64,000 nucleotides of DNA, from contig JAJYRH010000001.1 of NCBI GenBank assembly GCA_021794205.1, forward strand, positions 186,001 through 250,000. Direction: 5' to 3'. This document shows positions 47,163 to 56,227 of the stretch, piece after piece; within the stretch, counting starts at the first letter, position 1; the number at the start of each line of letters is the position of its first letter. Both the position numbers and the translations under genes were made by a program. This DNA is from a bacterium. Lineage in GTDB: Bacteria > Vulcanimicrobiota > Vulcanimicrobiia > Vulcanimicrobiales > Vulcanimicrobiaceae. The notes under the pieces are model-generated. The model was not told where the DNA came from and did no database searches. It saw nothing but the letters and a program-made list of their open reading frames with translations.

Positions 47163-47819
47163 CTAGGGCGAGCCGATGCTGTCGGTCGAGGAGATCCAAT
47201 AGCGTTCGTCCGGCGTCGGATGTCGAAGCGCGATCCCATGCGTTGCGTGAACGCTCCGCGCGATGCGCCGCCAGATGCGGGTCACCTTTACGACGTAATG
47301 CTGCGTTTCGTAATACGGCGGAATGCCGCCGTATTCGACGACGGCCTTCGGCCCCGCGTTATAGGCCGCGATGGCATAGCGATACGGATGGTGGGTTTTA
47401 GCGAAGCGCTGCACTTGTTCGCTGAGGTAGCGCGCGGCGCCGGAGAGATTCTGCAACGGGTCGTGCGGATCGATCCCCATGCGTGCGGCGGTTCCCGGCA
47501 TCAACTGTCCCAACCCGACCGCGCCGGCCCACGAACGCGCGTGCGTGTGCCAGCTCGATTCCACCGTCACCAGCGCGACGAGAAGATTCGCGTCGATATG
47601 GTAGTGCCAGGCGCTGCGCAGTGCGTGAAGCGCGAGTTGCTCCCGCTGCCAACGCGGCATCTGCGGGTTCACTTTCTGCAGAAAACGAGCGTAGGCGCGG
47701 GCGTTGCCGATCGTCGCGGGGATCGGCTGAGGGCGTGGATCTGCAAGCAGGCGTTGCGGCGCGAGGAGAAGCAGGCCCACAGCAAACGCCGCGGGGAGCA
47801 AGGTTCGAAATCTCCGCAT
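47163..47819 (-). CDS. Lytic transglycosylase (SLT domain)
   Basis: 218 residues with an N-terminal signal (MRRFRTLLPAAFAVGLLLL). Soluble lytic transglycosylase domain: catalytic Glu in TVESSWHTHARSWAGAVGLGQLMPGTA, then AARYLSEQVQRF and YAIAAYNAGPKAVVEYGGIPPYYETQ. Cleaves peptidoglycan to anhydro-muropeptides in the periplasm. The start at 47819 is chosen for the signal peptide. Divergent from a small membrane-protein gene 37 bp away. Confidence 0.9.
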   Translation of the reverse strand: MRRFRTLLPAAFAVGLLLLAPQRLLADPRPQPIPATIGNARAYARFLQKVNPQMPRWQREQLALHALRSAWHYHIDANLLVALVTVESSWHTHARSWAGAVGLGQLMPGTAARMGIDPHDPLQNLSGAARYLSEQVQRFAKTHHPYRYAIAAYNAGPKAVVEYGGIPPYYETQHYVVKVTRIWRRIARSVHATHGIALRHPTPDERYWISSTDSIGSP

Positions 47820-47856
47820 GGAGGCCGAGGGTTCGCGCCGTGCCGAAGAGAGCCCT

Positions 47857-48012
47857 ATGAGCCGATTTTCGCAGATGAGCCCCGCCGGTAAGCGCGCCTG
47901 GGGGGTAGGACTGGTCCTCTTTTTCGTACTACTCATCGCCGCTATCGGCTATTCCCAGTGGTACGCGATTCACGTCAACGTCCCGCACTACGAACATTCC
48001 GGCACCCCATAG
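47857..48012 (+). CDS. Small single-helix membrane protein, unknown
   Basis: 51 residues starting MSRFSQMSPAGKRAWGVGL: one helix (LVLFFVLLIAAIGYSQW) and a short periplasmic His-containing tail (HVNVPHYEHSGTP). Shine-Dalgarno GAAGAGAG lies before the ATG. It ends about 40 bp before the fluoride riboswitch, so it is probably a separate transcript. No family recognised. Confidence 0.5.
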   Translation: MSRFSQMSPAGKRAWGVGLVLFFVLLIAAIGYSQWYAIHVNVPHYEHSGTP

Positions 48013-48051
48013 CGGCAGGAGAGCCTCCTTCGTGCGCCGCACATCCAAGAG

Positions 48052-48127
48052 GAAAGGGTGGAGGGGTTCGCCCTGCGTCGGATCGGCGCGAATCGCCCGC
48101 CGTGGGCCAATGACTCCTGCAGAGCCA
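48052..48127 (+). ncRNA. Fluoride (crcB) riboswitch
   Basis: GGGTGGAGGGGTTCGCCC (48056-48073) matches the first stem and loop (GGCGATGGAGTTCGCC-type) of crcB riboswitches; after a variable stem-loop, GGGCCAATGACTCCTGC (about 48104-48120) matches the conserved GCTAATGACTCCT segment, and GGAG of the first loop can pair with CTCC as the pseudoknot. It precedes DUF190 and crcB, the natural targets. The 30-base middle helix is longer than in the short examples. Confidence 0.75.
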
Positions 48128-48156
48128 TCGCGTTCTTCAGAAGGGGCCCACAGAAC

Positions 48157-48492
48157 ATGACCAGACCGGCGCAGCTTCTGCGCGTATATCTTGATGAAGG
48201 CGACCGCTTCGGCGACCGTCCTGCTTACGTTGCGCTCGTCGAGCGTCTGCGCGAGATGGGCGTCGGCGGCGCGAGCGTCTTCAAAGGCATCGAAGGGTTC
48301 GGCGCGAGGAAAACCGTGCACGCCGCGCGAGTCTTCGATCTCTCGACGGATCTCCCGGTCGTCGTCGAGGTGATCGAACGTGCCGAGAAGATCGATTCGA
48401 TCCTCTCCGTCGTGCGCGAGATCGTCGCTGAGGGGCTGGTCACGCTTGAAGGACTCGAGGTACTCCAGCTCGGCTCGGAGGAGTGCGAATAG
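48157..48492 (+). CDS. DUF190 protein associated with CrcB
   Basis: 111 residues, DUF190, a PII-like ferredoxin-fold family. RVYLDEGDRFGDRPAYVALVERLREMGVGGASVFKGIEGFG is the conserved stretch. Such proteins are commonly next to CrcB fluoride channels, and here the crcB ATG follows its stop directly. Likely a modulator of the channel; mechanism unknown. The gene is downstream of the fluoride riboswitch. Confidence 0.9.
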   Translation: MTRPAQLLRVYLDEGDRFGDRPAYVALVERLREMGVGGASVFKGIEGFGARKTVHAARVFDLSTDLPVVVEVIERAEKIDSILSVVREIVAEGLVTLEGLEVLQLGSEECE

Positions 48493-48882
48493 ATGGGCTT
48501 CAAAGCGATTCTCGCCGTCGCCCTCGGCGGCGGCGTCGGCTCCGTTCTGCGGTACGTCGTGAATTTTCTCGTCGTCGCTCGCGTCGGGCCGGGCTTTCCC
48601 CTCGGTACCTTGCTGATCAACGTCACCGGGAGCCTGCTCATCGGGATCGTCGCCGAGCTCGCGGCGACCTCGTCGTTCGGGATGACGCCGCTCTTGCGTC
48701 TCTTTCTCGCCGTCGGCGTCCTCGGGGGCTATACGACCTTCTCGACCTTCGCACTCGATACCGTGACGTTGGTCGGCGATCGGGCGTTTGCCATGGCAAC
48801 ACTCTATGCGCTGGGGAGCGTGCTGATCGGCGTCCTTGCCGCCTTTGCCGGGCAGGTGCTCGTGCGCGTCGCGCTGCGATAG
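48493..48882 (+). CDS. crcB: Fluoride channel CrcB/FluC
   Basis: 129 residues, four hydrophobic helices. Fluc signature GGGVGSVLRYVVNFLV, then GTLLINVTGSLLIGI (the conserved Asn) and GVLGGYTTFSTFALDT (the Phe box and Thr/Ser ladder). It exports fluoride as a dual-topology dimer. Starts immediately after the DUF190 stop. Confidence 0.95.
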   Translation: MGFKAILAVALGGGVGSVLRYVVNFLVVARVGPGFPLGTLLINVTGSLLIGIVAELAATSSFGMTPLLRLFLAVGVLGGYTTFSTFALDTVTLVGDRAFAMATLYALGSVLIGVLAAFAGQVLVRVALR

Positions 48883-49013
48883 CACCTGCCCCTCCCTTTG
48901 CGCGCTCCTTACATGCAGGGAGCAACTCCAGGATTCTCGGCAGAGTTATGCAGCGAGGTTCCCGCGGAGGGAGCGTTTTCGTACGCTGACATTCATATTG
49001 AAGAGGAGCATTC

Positions 49014-49385
49014 ATGCACGATCGAGAGTTGCTCGACCGAGTCGAGGCGATGAGCGCGCAGGAGATCGACGGATTACCCGTCGGCGTTATCACCCTGGGG
49101 CTCGACGGCAAGATCCTTCGCTATAATCGTACCGAGGCTGAGATGGCGCGCCTCGATCAGAAATCGCAGGTCGGCCGGAACTTCTTTACCGAAGTCGCCC
49201 CGTGTACGGCGAACCCGGAGTTTCAGGGACGCTTCGACACGCTCGCCGGAAAGTCGAGTGGAGGAATCGAGACCTTCGATTACACCTTCCGTTTTGCTTG
49301 GGGCGCACAGCGCGTGCACATTACCTTCGTCCGAAAAGCGGGACGGGACGATATCGACGTGCTGATCACGCGTATGTCGGCCTAG
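49014..49385 (+). CDS. pyp: Photoactive yellow protein homologue (PAS-fold sensor)
   Basis: 123 residues, a single PAS domain, no membrane segment, same length as Halorhodospira PYP (125). GRNFFTEVAPCTANPEF around Cys64 aligns with KNFFKDVAPCTDSPEF of classical PYP, where Cys69 carries the p-coumarate chromophore; the chromophore-pocket Tyr and Glu (Tyr42/Glu46 in PYP) are Tyr37 and Glu41 here in LRYNRTEAE. Thr50 and Arg52 of PYP are Ala45 and Leu47. Chromophore genes (tyrosine ammonia-lyase, pCA ligase) are not in the window. Shine-Dalgarno AAGAGGAG precedes; a strong terminator follows. Confidence 0.86.
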   Translation: MHDRELLDRVEAMSAQEIDGLPVGVITLGLDGKILRYNRTEAEMARLDQKSQVGRNFFTEVAPCTANPEFQGRFDTLAGKSSGGIETFDYTFRFAWGAQRVHITFVRKAGRDDIDVLITRMSA

Positions 49386-49410
49386 AATCTGCATTTTTGA
49401 GCAACATTTG

Positions 49411-49440
49411 AGGCCGCGCTCGCAGGAGCGCGGCCTTTCC
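49411..49440 (+). terminator. Rho-independent terminator after the PYP gene
   Basis: AGGCCGCGCTC (49411-49421) pairs perfectly with GAGCGCGGCCT (49426-49436) around GCAG, followed by TTCC. It lies 25 bp after the stop, so the PYP gene is a separate unit and the next BNR gene has its own promoter or starts within this region. Confidence 0.8.
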
Positions 49441-49489
49441 TATCGGACTCCTCGGCTGAATTATGAAGCTCTCTTCGAGGAGGAAGTCG

Positions 49490-52400
49490 TTGTCTCGCAC
49501 ACCCATTCGCTGGGCGCTCGCCGCCGCAGCTCTTTTCGCTCTTAGCCTTCCCTCGTACGCGCGCGCGGCAGCCGGCGCTACCCCGGCCCCGGCGAAGACC
49601 GCCGTTAAGGCCTCGCCGAAACCGACGCCCACGCCGACTCCACCGCCGCCATATACGCAGATGACGTGGCGCGAGATTGGCCCCGCAGCGGGCGGCGGAC
49701 GCGTCACCTCGGTCGCCGGTTCTGCGACCAACGTGAAACTCTATTTTGTCGGCTCTGCAGGCGGCGGCGTTTGGAAGACGATCAACGGCGGCTTCACCTG
49801 GACGCCGGTCTTTGCGAACCAGAAGGTCGCCGCGATCGGCGCGGTCACCATCGACCCCAGCAATAACAACATCGTGTGGGTCGGTACCGGCGAGAGCAAC
49901 CCGCGTAACGACGTCAGCTACGGCGACGGCCTCTATAAATCGACGAACGGCGGCATCACCTGGAAGCGGGTCGGCCTCAAAGGCGTGCGTTCGATCTCGC
50001 GCATCGTCGTCGACCCGAAAGACGGCAACCACGTCGTGGTCGCCGCATTCGGCGATCCATATCGCAACAGCGTTCACCGCGGCGTCTATGTGACGTTCGA
50101 CGGCGGCAAGACGTGGAAGAAGACGCTCTATCTCGCGCCCGATAGCGGCGCGAGCGATCTCGCGATGGTCCCGAGCGATCCGAACGTCGTCTATGCCGGC
50201 ATGTGGGAGTTTCGGCGCAAACCGTGGACCTTCCGTAGCGGCGGCCCCAACGACGGACTCTATAAATCGGTCGACGGTGGCAAGACCTGGACGAAACTCG
50301 TCGGCAATGGTTTGCCGACCGGAATCACCGGGCGCATCGGCCTCGCCGTCTCGCAGAGCGATCCGAATTACGTTTACGCGCTCATCGAAGCGGCGCACGG
50401 CATTCTCTGGCGCAGCGAAGATGCGGGCGCGCATTGGAAGATGGTGAGCGACAACACGCTCGTCGATCAACGCCCGTTCTACTTCACGCACATCGCGGTC
50501 GATCCGAAGAATCCTAAAAAAGTCTACGCCGTCTCCGAACTCACTTCGGTCTCGACCGACGGCGGTAAGAAATTCCGCCCGATCGCACTCGCGGTGCACG
50601 TCGATTACCACGCAATCTGGATCGCGCCGAACGATCCGTCGCGCATCATGCTCGGCGAAGACGGCGGGTACGCGCTCACCGTCGACGGCGGCGCCAATTG
50701 GTTCTTCTCGAAGAATCTCCCGATCGCGCAGATCTACCACGTCGGGCTTTCCAACGAGAATCCGTATGAAGTCTGCGCCGGATTGCAAGATAACAATGCA
50801 TTCTGCGCCCCGGAGAACTCGCTCGATCCCAGCGGCCTGCTCAATAAATATTGGAAGGTGAGCGTCGGCGGCGACGGCGAGTGGTCGGTTCCCGATCCCT
50901 CCGACCCGAACTATATCTGGAGCGATTCCGAAAACGGTTCGGTCGTCGTGTGGAACAAGAGAACGCAAGATCAGTGGTCCGCGCAACCCTATCTACAGGG
51001 CGTCAAAGAACAGTACGACCTGCGCACGAGCAAGTATCGCTTCAATTGGGACTCGCCGATTGCGTTCGCCCCGTGGAACCCGCATATCGGCTGGGTCGGC
51101 GGCAACGTCGTCTTCCAGAGCACCGATCGCGGCAAGAGCTTCAAAGTCATCAGCCCCGATCTCACGCTCAACATGAAATCCCACCAGATTCCCTCGGGCG
51201 GTCCGATCACCCACGACGTTTCGGGTGCGGAGTATAGCGACACGTTGCTCGATATCGAGGGATCGCCGGTGCGTAAAGGCGAGATCTGGACCGGCGCCGA
51301 CGACGGCGTCATCGGCCTCACGGTCGACGGCGGAAAGCACTGGAAGAAAATGCTGATTCCGGGCGTTCCCCCCTATGGGCGAGTCGAAACCGTCGCTCCT
51401 TCGCCGTTCGACGCGGCGACGGCGTACGTCACCATCGATCGCCATCGTTCGGGCGACTACAAACCCTACGTCTTCGTCACTCATAACTACGGCAAGACGT
51501 GGAGCTCGATCGCGAGCAACCTTCCGAAAAACGTCTTCGTGCGAACCATCCGCCCGGATATCAAGAACTCGTCCATCCTCTACCTTGGAAACGAAACGGG
51601 AATTTTCATCTCGTTCGACGATGGGAAGAAGTGGGAGAGTTTCAAGAACGGCATGCCCACCGTATCCGTTCGCGATATTCGCATGCAGCCGACCTTCGAC
51701 GATCTCGTTATCGCGACGCACGGTCGCTCGCTCTACATTATGGACGACATGACGCCGATCCAACAGCTCGCTCGCGCGAAGGCGGCGGGCGGACGATTCT
51801 TCCCGGTCCGCGTCTCCTACCAGTACACGCTGCACGAAAACGACGAAGGCACATACACGGATTTCGTCGGTAATAATCCGCCCTACGGCGTCATCTTCGA
51901 CTACTACCAAAAAACGGCAAATGCCAAGACGCCGCCCTCGTTGCAGATTTTCAACGCGCGCGGCCAGCTGATGCGTTCGATCTCGGGCACCCACAAATTC
52001 GCCGGGAAGGCGCAACCGCGGCTGCCCAATGCCGTCGGTCTCAATCGATACGTGTGGGATTACGGCACCAACGGCGTGGCGCTCTGGAAGGGCGCGGCGA
52101 AAAAATCGTATCAAGGCTTCCCGGAGGGACCGGCGGTTCCGCCGGGCACCTATACCGCGAAGCTCACCTTCGACGGGAAGACCTACACGCGTCGCTTCGT
52201 CGTGAAACCCGATCCGCGTTCGAAGTTCACGCAAGCCGATTACGACCGCACGTTCGCATTCTCAATGAAATACGAAACGATGTTCGGAAAGATCGACACG
52301 ATGCTGAACAATCTCGATACGCTCAAGAAGCAGATCGCGACGGCGCAGAAAACCGCGTCGGCGAAGAAGGCGACCGGCGTCCTCGCCGCGCTCTCTACGC

Positions 52401-52687
52401 TCTCCGGGCGTCGCCAAGGCATGTTCGATATCTTGACGGCGAACTACCAGAACGATGAAGACTCGATCGAGCGTCCGGGTGCGCTGCGCGAAGATTTCGA
52501 GCAGCTCTACTTCGCCGCCCAGAGCCTCATCACGCCGCCGACCCTTGCCTTCGCGCATCGGCTCGACGGAAAATATGCCCGCGCCCTCGGGCAATACAAC
52601 GCCTTCGTCGGTACGATCCCTGCGGTGCAGGCAGAGATGAAGGCAGCCGGGCTGAAGCCGATCGCAGGGATCGGCGCCGTACACTAA
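49490..52687 (+). CDS. Giant secreted BNR/VPS10-like beta-propeller protein, first of a pair
   Basis: About 1065 residues. The TTG at 49490 is chosen because AGGAGG lies 6 bases before it and yields a signal peptide (MSRTPIRWALAAAALFAL); an ATG at 49463 is an alternative. After a Pro/Thr linker, Asp-box repeats occur regularly: GGVWKTINGGFTW, GLYKSTNGGITW, GVYVTFDGGKTW, GLYKSVDGGKTW, building two VPS10/sialidase-like propellers (to about residue 740). The C-terminal 300 residues form a separate helical-beta domain. Function unknown; families of this sort are annotated as glycosyl hydrolases without proven activity. Confidence 0.78.
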   Translation: MSRTPIRWALAAAALFALSLPSYARAAAGATPAPAKTAVKASPKPTPTPTPPPPYTQMTWREIGPAAGGGRVTSVAGSATNVKLYFVGSAGGGVWKTINGGFTWTPVFANQKVAAIGAVTIDPSNNNIVWVGTGESNPRNDVSYGDGLYKSTNGGITWKRVGLKGVRSISRIVVDPKDGNHVVVAAFGDPYRNSVHRGVYVTFDGGKTWKKTLYLAPDSGASDLAMVPSDPNVVYAGMWEFRRKPWTFRSGGPNDGLYKSVDGGKTWTKLVGNGLPTGITGRIGLAVSQSDPNYVYALIEAAHGILWRSEDAGAHWKMVSDNTLVDQRPFYFTHIAVDPKNPKKVYAVSELTSVSTDGGKKFRPIALAVHVDYHAIWIAPNDPSRIMLGEDGGYALTVDGGANWFFSKNLPIAQIYHVGLSNENPYEVCAGLQDNNAFCAPENSLDPSGLLNKYWKVSVGGDGEWSVPDPSDPNYIWSDSENGSVVVWNKRTQDQWSAQPYLQGVKEQYDLRTSKYRFNWDSPIAFAPWNPHIGWVGGNVVFQSTDRGKSFKVISPDLTLNMKSHQIPSGGPITHDVSGAEYSDTLLDIEGSPVRKGEIWTGADDGVIGLTVDGGKHWKKMLIPGVPPYGRVETVAPSPFDAATAYVTIDRHRSGDYKPYVFVTHNYGKTWSSIASNLPKNVFVRTIRPDIKNSSILYLGNETGIFISFDDGKKWESFKNGMPTVSVRDIRMQPTFDDLVIATHGRSLYIMDDMTPIQQLARAKAAGGRFFPVRVSYQYTLHENDEGTYTDFVGNNPPYGVIFDYYQKTANAKTPPSLQIFNARGQLMRSISGTHKFAGKAQPRLPNAVGLNRYVWDYGTNGVALWKGAAKKSYQGFPEGPAVPPGTYTAKLTFDGKTYTRRFVVKPDPRSKFTQADYDRTFAFSMKYETMFGKIDTMLNNLDTLKKQIATAQKTASAKKATGVLAALSTLSGRRQGMFDILTANYQNDEDSIERPGALREDFEQLYFAAQSLITPPTLAFAHRLDGKYARALGQYNAFVGTIPAVQAEMKAAGLKPIAGIGAVH

Positions 52688-52712
52688 GTTCGACACTGGT
52701 GGAGGAGAGAAG

Positions 52713-55700
52713 ATGAAGATACGGTTTCTCGCGATGGGGGCGCTGCTCGTAGCCGGAAGTTTTCTTCCGGCTGCGGCGGCGACCGCACCATACGCGCGCA
52801 TGAAATGGCGCGAGATCGGTCCGGCGATCGCTGGTGGCCGCGTCTCCTCGGTAGCGGGGACGGCGCAGAACGCCGATCTCTACGTTATCGGCACCGCAGG
52901 CGGCGGAGTGTGGAAGAGTGCGAATGGCGGCGCGACTTGGAAGCCGATCTTTACGAAAGAACCGACCGGAGCGATCGGCGCGGTCGCCATCGACCCGAGC
53001 AATCAGAACGTCCTCTGGGTAGGCACCGGCGAGAGCAACCCGCGCAACGACGTCTCGTTCGGTACCGGACTCTATAAAAGCACGAACGGTGGCAAAACGT
53101 GGGCGCGCGTCGGCCTCGCATTTACGCGCCAGATCTCGCGCATTGCTATCGACCCGAAGAATCCCGACCACGTCGTGGTTGGAGCCTCCGGCGATCCGTT
53201 CGCCGATTCCGTCCATCGCGGCGTCTACGTGACGTTCGACGGCGGAAAAACGTGGAGCAAGTCGCTCTATATCGGCCCGAGCAGTGGGGCGAGCGATATT
53301 GCGATGGATCCCGCCGATCCGAATATCGTCTATGCGGGGATGTGGCAATTCCGTCGGAAGCCGTGGACCTTCCACTCCGGCGGTCCTGACGACGGGATCT
53401 ATAAATCGACCGACGGCGGAAAGACGTGGACGAAGCTCGTCGGAAACGGTCTCCCCGCCGGGTACGAAGGGCGTATCGGCCTCGCCATCGCCCCGAGCGA
53501 TCCGGCGCGTGTCTACGCCTTGATCGAAGCGAAGGGCGGCATCCTCTGGCGCAGCGACGACGCGGGAGCGCACTGGAAAATGATGACCGACAACACGTTG
53601 GTCGATCAGCGTCCGTTCTACTTCACGCATATTGCGGTCGATCCGAAAAATGCAAACCGCGTTTACGGCGTCTCCGAGATGCTCTCGGTCAGCACCGACG
53701 GCGGGAAAAAATTCAAACGTATCGCCAAAGGCGTTCACGTCGACTATCACGCGATTTGGATCGCACCGAACGACGGTAAGCGCATCATCGTCGGCGAGGA
53801 CGGCGGTTACGCCCTGACGCTCGACGGCGGTAAGGCGTGGTCGTTCGCGCGGAACCTCCCCATCGGCCAGGTCTATCACGTCGGCCTCTCCAACGGGAAT
53901 CCGTATCTCGTTTGCGGCGGTTGGCAAGATAACAGCGGTTGGTGCGGGCCTTCGAATTCGCGCGATCCGCAGGGGATTAAGAACCGTCGCTGGTTCCAAG
54001 TGGTCGGCGGCGACGGCATGTGGGCCGTTCCCGATCCGAGCAACTCGAATTTCATCGTCGCCGATCTCGAAGACGGCTACGTGAATGTATTCAATCGCAA
54101 CGCACGTCTCTACCGGTTCATCAATCCGTACTTCGAACCGGGGCTCTCGATCTTCGATCTCAACAAGCGCCCCTATCGCTTCAACTGGGATTCGCCGATC
54201 GCATTCGCACCGTGGAACGGGCATATCTTGTGGTACGGCGGCAACGTCGTCTTTCAAAGCACCGATCGGGGCCAAACGTGGCATCCGATTAGCCCCGACC
54301 TCACGCGCAATATTAAAGCGCACCAGTTGCCCGCGGGCGGGCCGCTCGCCCACGACGTTTCGGGCGCCGAATATAGCGATACGATTCTCGACATCGAAGG
54401 CTCCTCGGCCGCACCGGGTGAGATCTGGGTTGGGACCGATGACGGTCTCGTACAGCTCACGCGCGACGGCGGCAAACATTGGAGCGACGTCACGCCGAAG
54501 GGTGCGCCGGAGTTCGCTCGCGTGGAGACGGTCGCCCCATCGCCGCTCGACCCCGCTACTGCCTACGCCTCGTTCGACGATCACCGCATGGGTGATTACG
54601 CGCCGTATCTCTACGTCACGCACGACTACGGTAAAACCTGGAAGAAGATCGTTCGTGGATTGCCGAGCGATATCTACACGCGGACGATTCGCCCCGACAT
54701 CCACAACAAAAACCTGCTCTTCGCCGGAAACGAAGAGGGTATTTTTATCAGTTTCAACGGCGGCGACTCTTGGAAGCCGTTTTCGCTGAACGTTCCGGCG
54801 GTATCGGTGCGCGATATTCACATCCAACCGACTTTTGACGATCTAGTGATCGGTACTCACGGCCGAGCGATTTGGATTCTCGACGATATCGCGTCGTTGC
54901 AGAACCTCTCGGCGGCGCGAGCGAAAGGCGCGATGCTCTTCCCGGTGCGCACGGCCTACGAATACATCATGCATAGCAACGACGAGAACTTGTACACCCG
55001 CTATGCGGCGAAAAATCCGCCCTACGGAGCGATCTTCGATTTCTACCAAAAAGCTCCGCAGAAAAAGGCGCCGGTCGTCCAGGTACTCGACGCTCGGGGG
55101 CGCGTGATTCGTACCATTTCGGGAAGCATCAAGATCGGCAAGAAGAAGATCGCGCTCGTTCCGAATAAGGCCGGCATCAATCGCGTCGTGTGGGATTTCC
55201 ACGAAAACGGCGTGACGCGCTGGATGGGCGCCGCTCGCAAACAGTATCGTGGGCCGAAGGAAGGGCTGACCGCCTTGCCCGGCCGGTACACCGCGCGGAT
55301 CGTACTCGACGGGCGCACCCTCACGCAGTCCTTTTCGGTGAAACCCGATCCGCAGACGCCGTACACGCTCGCGCAGATGCAGGCCGGATACCGAATCGGT
55401 AAACACTTCCTGGATATGTCCGGGAAGATCAACGCGGTGCTCGATGCGCTCGACGCGCAGAAAATCGCGCTCAAGAAGGCCTACGCGATCGCGCGCTCGG
55501 CCGATAACGCTCCGCGCCTGGCGGCGCTCTCGGCGGCGATGAAACAGCACGATGCGATCTTTGCGACTTTTACCGCAAACTATCAGAACGATGAAGATTC
55601 CATCCAGCGTCCGGGTGCTCTGCGAGAAGCGGTCCCCGGCGGCTTCTTCCTTGGGGCGAACTCGCCGCCGACGGCATCGTTACTTGCATATGCGAAGCAC

Positions 55701-55787
55701 CTCGATGTACGCTTTGCTGCGGCGATGGACGCATACCATCGTTACCTAGCGACGGTCATCAAACCGCTGGGGTTGCAGATAAAGTGA
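52713..55787 (+). CDS. Giant secreted BNR/VPS10-like beta-propeller protein, second of a pair
   Basis: 1024 residues with a signal peptide (MKIRFLAMGALLVAGSFL). It is a clear tandem duplicate of the preceding gene: same Asp-boxes at the same spacing (GGVWKSANGGATW, GLYKSTNGGKTW, GVYVTFDGGKTW, GIYKSTDGGKTW), the same RPFYFTHIAVDPKN and AEYSDTLLDIEG-type blocks, but without the Pro/Thr linker after the signal. 25 bp after its twin. The copies are clearly diverged in the C-terminal part, so the duplication is not very recent. Confidence 0.8.
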   Translation: MKIRFLAMGALLVAGSFLPAAAATAPYARMKWREIGPAIAGGRVSSVAGTAQNADLYVIGTAGGGVWKSANGGATWKPIFTKEPTGAIGAVAIDPSNQNVLWVGTGESNPRNDVSFGTGLYKSTNGGKTWARVGLAFTRQISRIAIDPKNPDHVVVGASGDPFADSVHRGVYVTFDGGKTWSKSLYIGPSSGASDIAMDPADPNIVYAGMWQFRRKPWTFHSGGPDDGIYKSTDGGKTWTKLVGNGLPAGYEGRIGLAIAPSDPARVYALIEAKGGILWRSDDAGAHWKMMTDNTLVDQRPFYFTHIAVDPKNANRVYGVSEMLSVSTDGGKKFKRIAKGVHVDYHAIWIAPNDGKRIIVGEDGGYALTLDGGKAWSFARNLPIGQVYHVGLSNGNPYLVCGGWQDNSGWCGPSNSRDPQGIKNRRWFQVVGGDGMWAVPDPSNSNFIVADLEDGYVNVFNRNARLYRFINPYFEPGLSIFDLNKRPYRFNWDSPIAFAPWNGHILWYGGNVVFQSTDRGQTWHPISPDLTRNIKAHQLPAGGPLAHDVSGAEYSDTILDIEGSSAAPGEIWVGTDDGLVQLTRDGGKHWSDVTPKGAPEFARVETVAPSPLDPATAYASFDDHRMGDYAPYLYVTHDYGKTWKKIVRGLPSDIYTRTIRPDIHNKNLLFAGNEEGIFISFNGGDSWKPFSLNVPAVSVRDIHIQPTFDDLVIGTHGRAIWILDDIASLQNLSAARAKGAMLFPVRTAYEYIMHSNDENLYTRYAAKNPPYGAIFDFYQKAPQKKAPVVQVLDARGRVIRTISGSIKIGKKKIALVPNKAGINRVVWDFHENGVTRWMGAARKQYRGPKEGLTALPGRYTARIVLDGRTLTQSFSVKPDPQTPYTLAQMQAGYRIGKHFLDMSGKINAVLDALDAQKIALKKAYAIARSADNAPRLAALSAAMKQHDAIFATFTANYQNDEDSIQRPGALREAVPGGFFLGANSPPTASLLAYAKHLDVRFAAAMDAYHRYLATVIKPLGLQIK

Positions 55788-55799
55788 GGCAAAGAACTC

Positions 55800-56189
55800 G
55801 TGAAATACGGACACGAAACCGTCGTCGAAGGTAACTTCGAAGAAGTCATCGATCGCACGAAAGCCGCGCTGGCACAGCGCGGCTTCGGCGTTTTGACCGA
55901 GATCGATGTTGCCGCGACGCTCAAGAAAAAGATCGGCGCCGATATGGAGCCCTACGTCATCCTCGGCGCCTGTAACCCGACCTTCGCCCATCAGGCGCTG
56001 CAGCGCGAGCCCGATCTGGGGCTTTTGCTGCCGTGCAACGTCGTGGTCATGCAGAAGGGCGGCAAGACCTACGTTAAGGCGATCGACGCCGGGGCGATGC
56101 TCGGGGTGACCGGGAACACCGAGCTCGTCGGGGTCGCCGGCGAGGTCGATTCCCTCCTCAAGGAGACATTGAGCGCACTCAACGGGTGA
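55800..56189 (+). CDS. DUF302 protein
   Basis: 129 residues, single DUF302 domain: FEEVIDRTKAALAQRGFGVLTEIDVAATLKKK and ILGACNPTFAHQALQREPDLGLLLPCNVVV are the characteristic blocks, with a conserved Cys-Asn-Pro and the LLPC strand. The family is of unknown function and frequently linked to redox stress or metal handling. GTG start 12 bp after the BNR twin. It ends just before the ArsR promoter. Confidence 0.88.
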   Translation: MKYGHETVVEGNFEEVIDRTKAALAQRGFGVLTEIDVAATLKKKIGADMEPYVILGACNPTFAHQALQREPDLGLLLPCNVVVMQKGGKTYVKAIDAGAMLGVTGNTELVGVAGEVDSLLKETLSALNG

Positions 56190-56191
56190 GC

Positions 56192-56227
56192 TTGTATTCA
56201 TAAATCTGAATATGCTAATATTCAGAT
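56192..56227 (+). promoter_or_regulatory. ArsR promoter and palindromic operator
   Basis: ATCTGAATAT (56204-56213) and ATATTCAGAT (56218-56227) are perfect inverted arms around GCTA. TTGTAT (56192-56197) and TAATAT (56216-56221), 18 bp apart, form a sigma70-like promoter whose -10 lies inside the palindrome. The predicted start point falls at or next to 56228, the first base of the GTG start codon of the ArsR gene, so the mRNA is probably leaderless. Arrangement fits repression by the encoded ArsR protein. Confidence 0.72.

Noticed and set aside
52530-54827. Antisense reading frame of 765 codons opposite the BNR genes
   Set aside because: It is a GC-rich mirror frame: Arg/Val/Asp-rich, without a domain, spanning both BNR genes and the gap between them.
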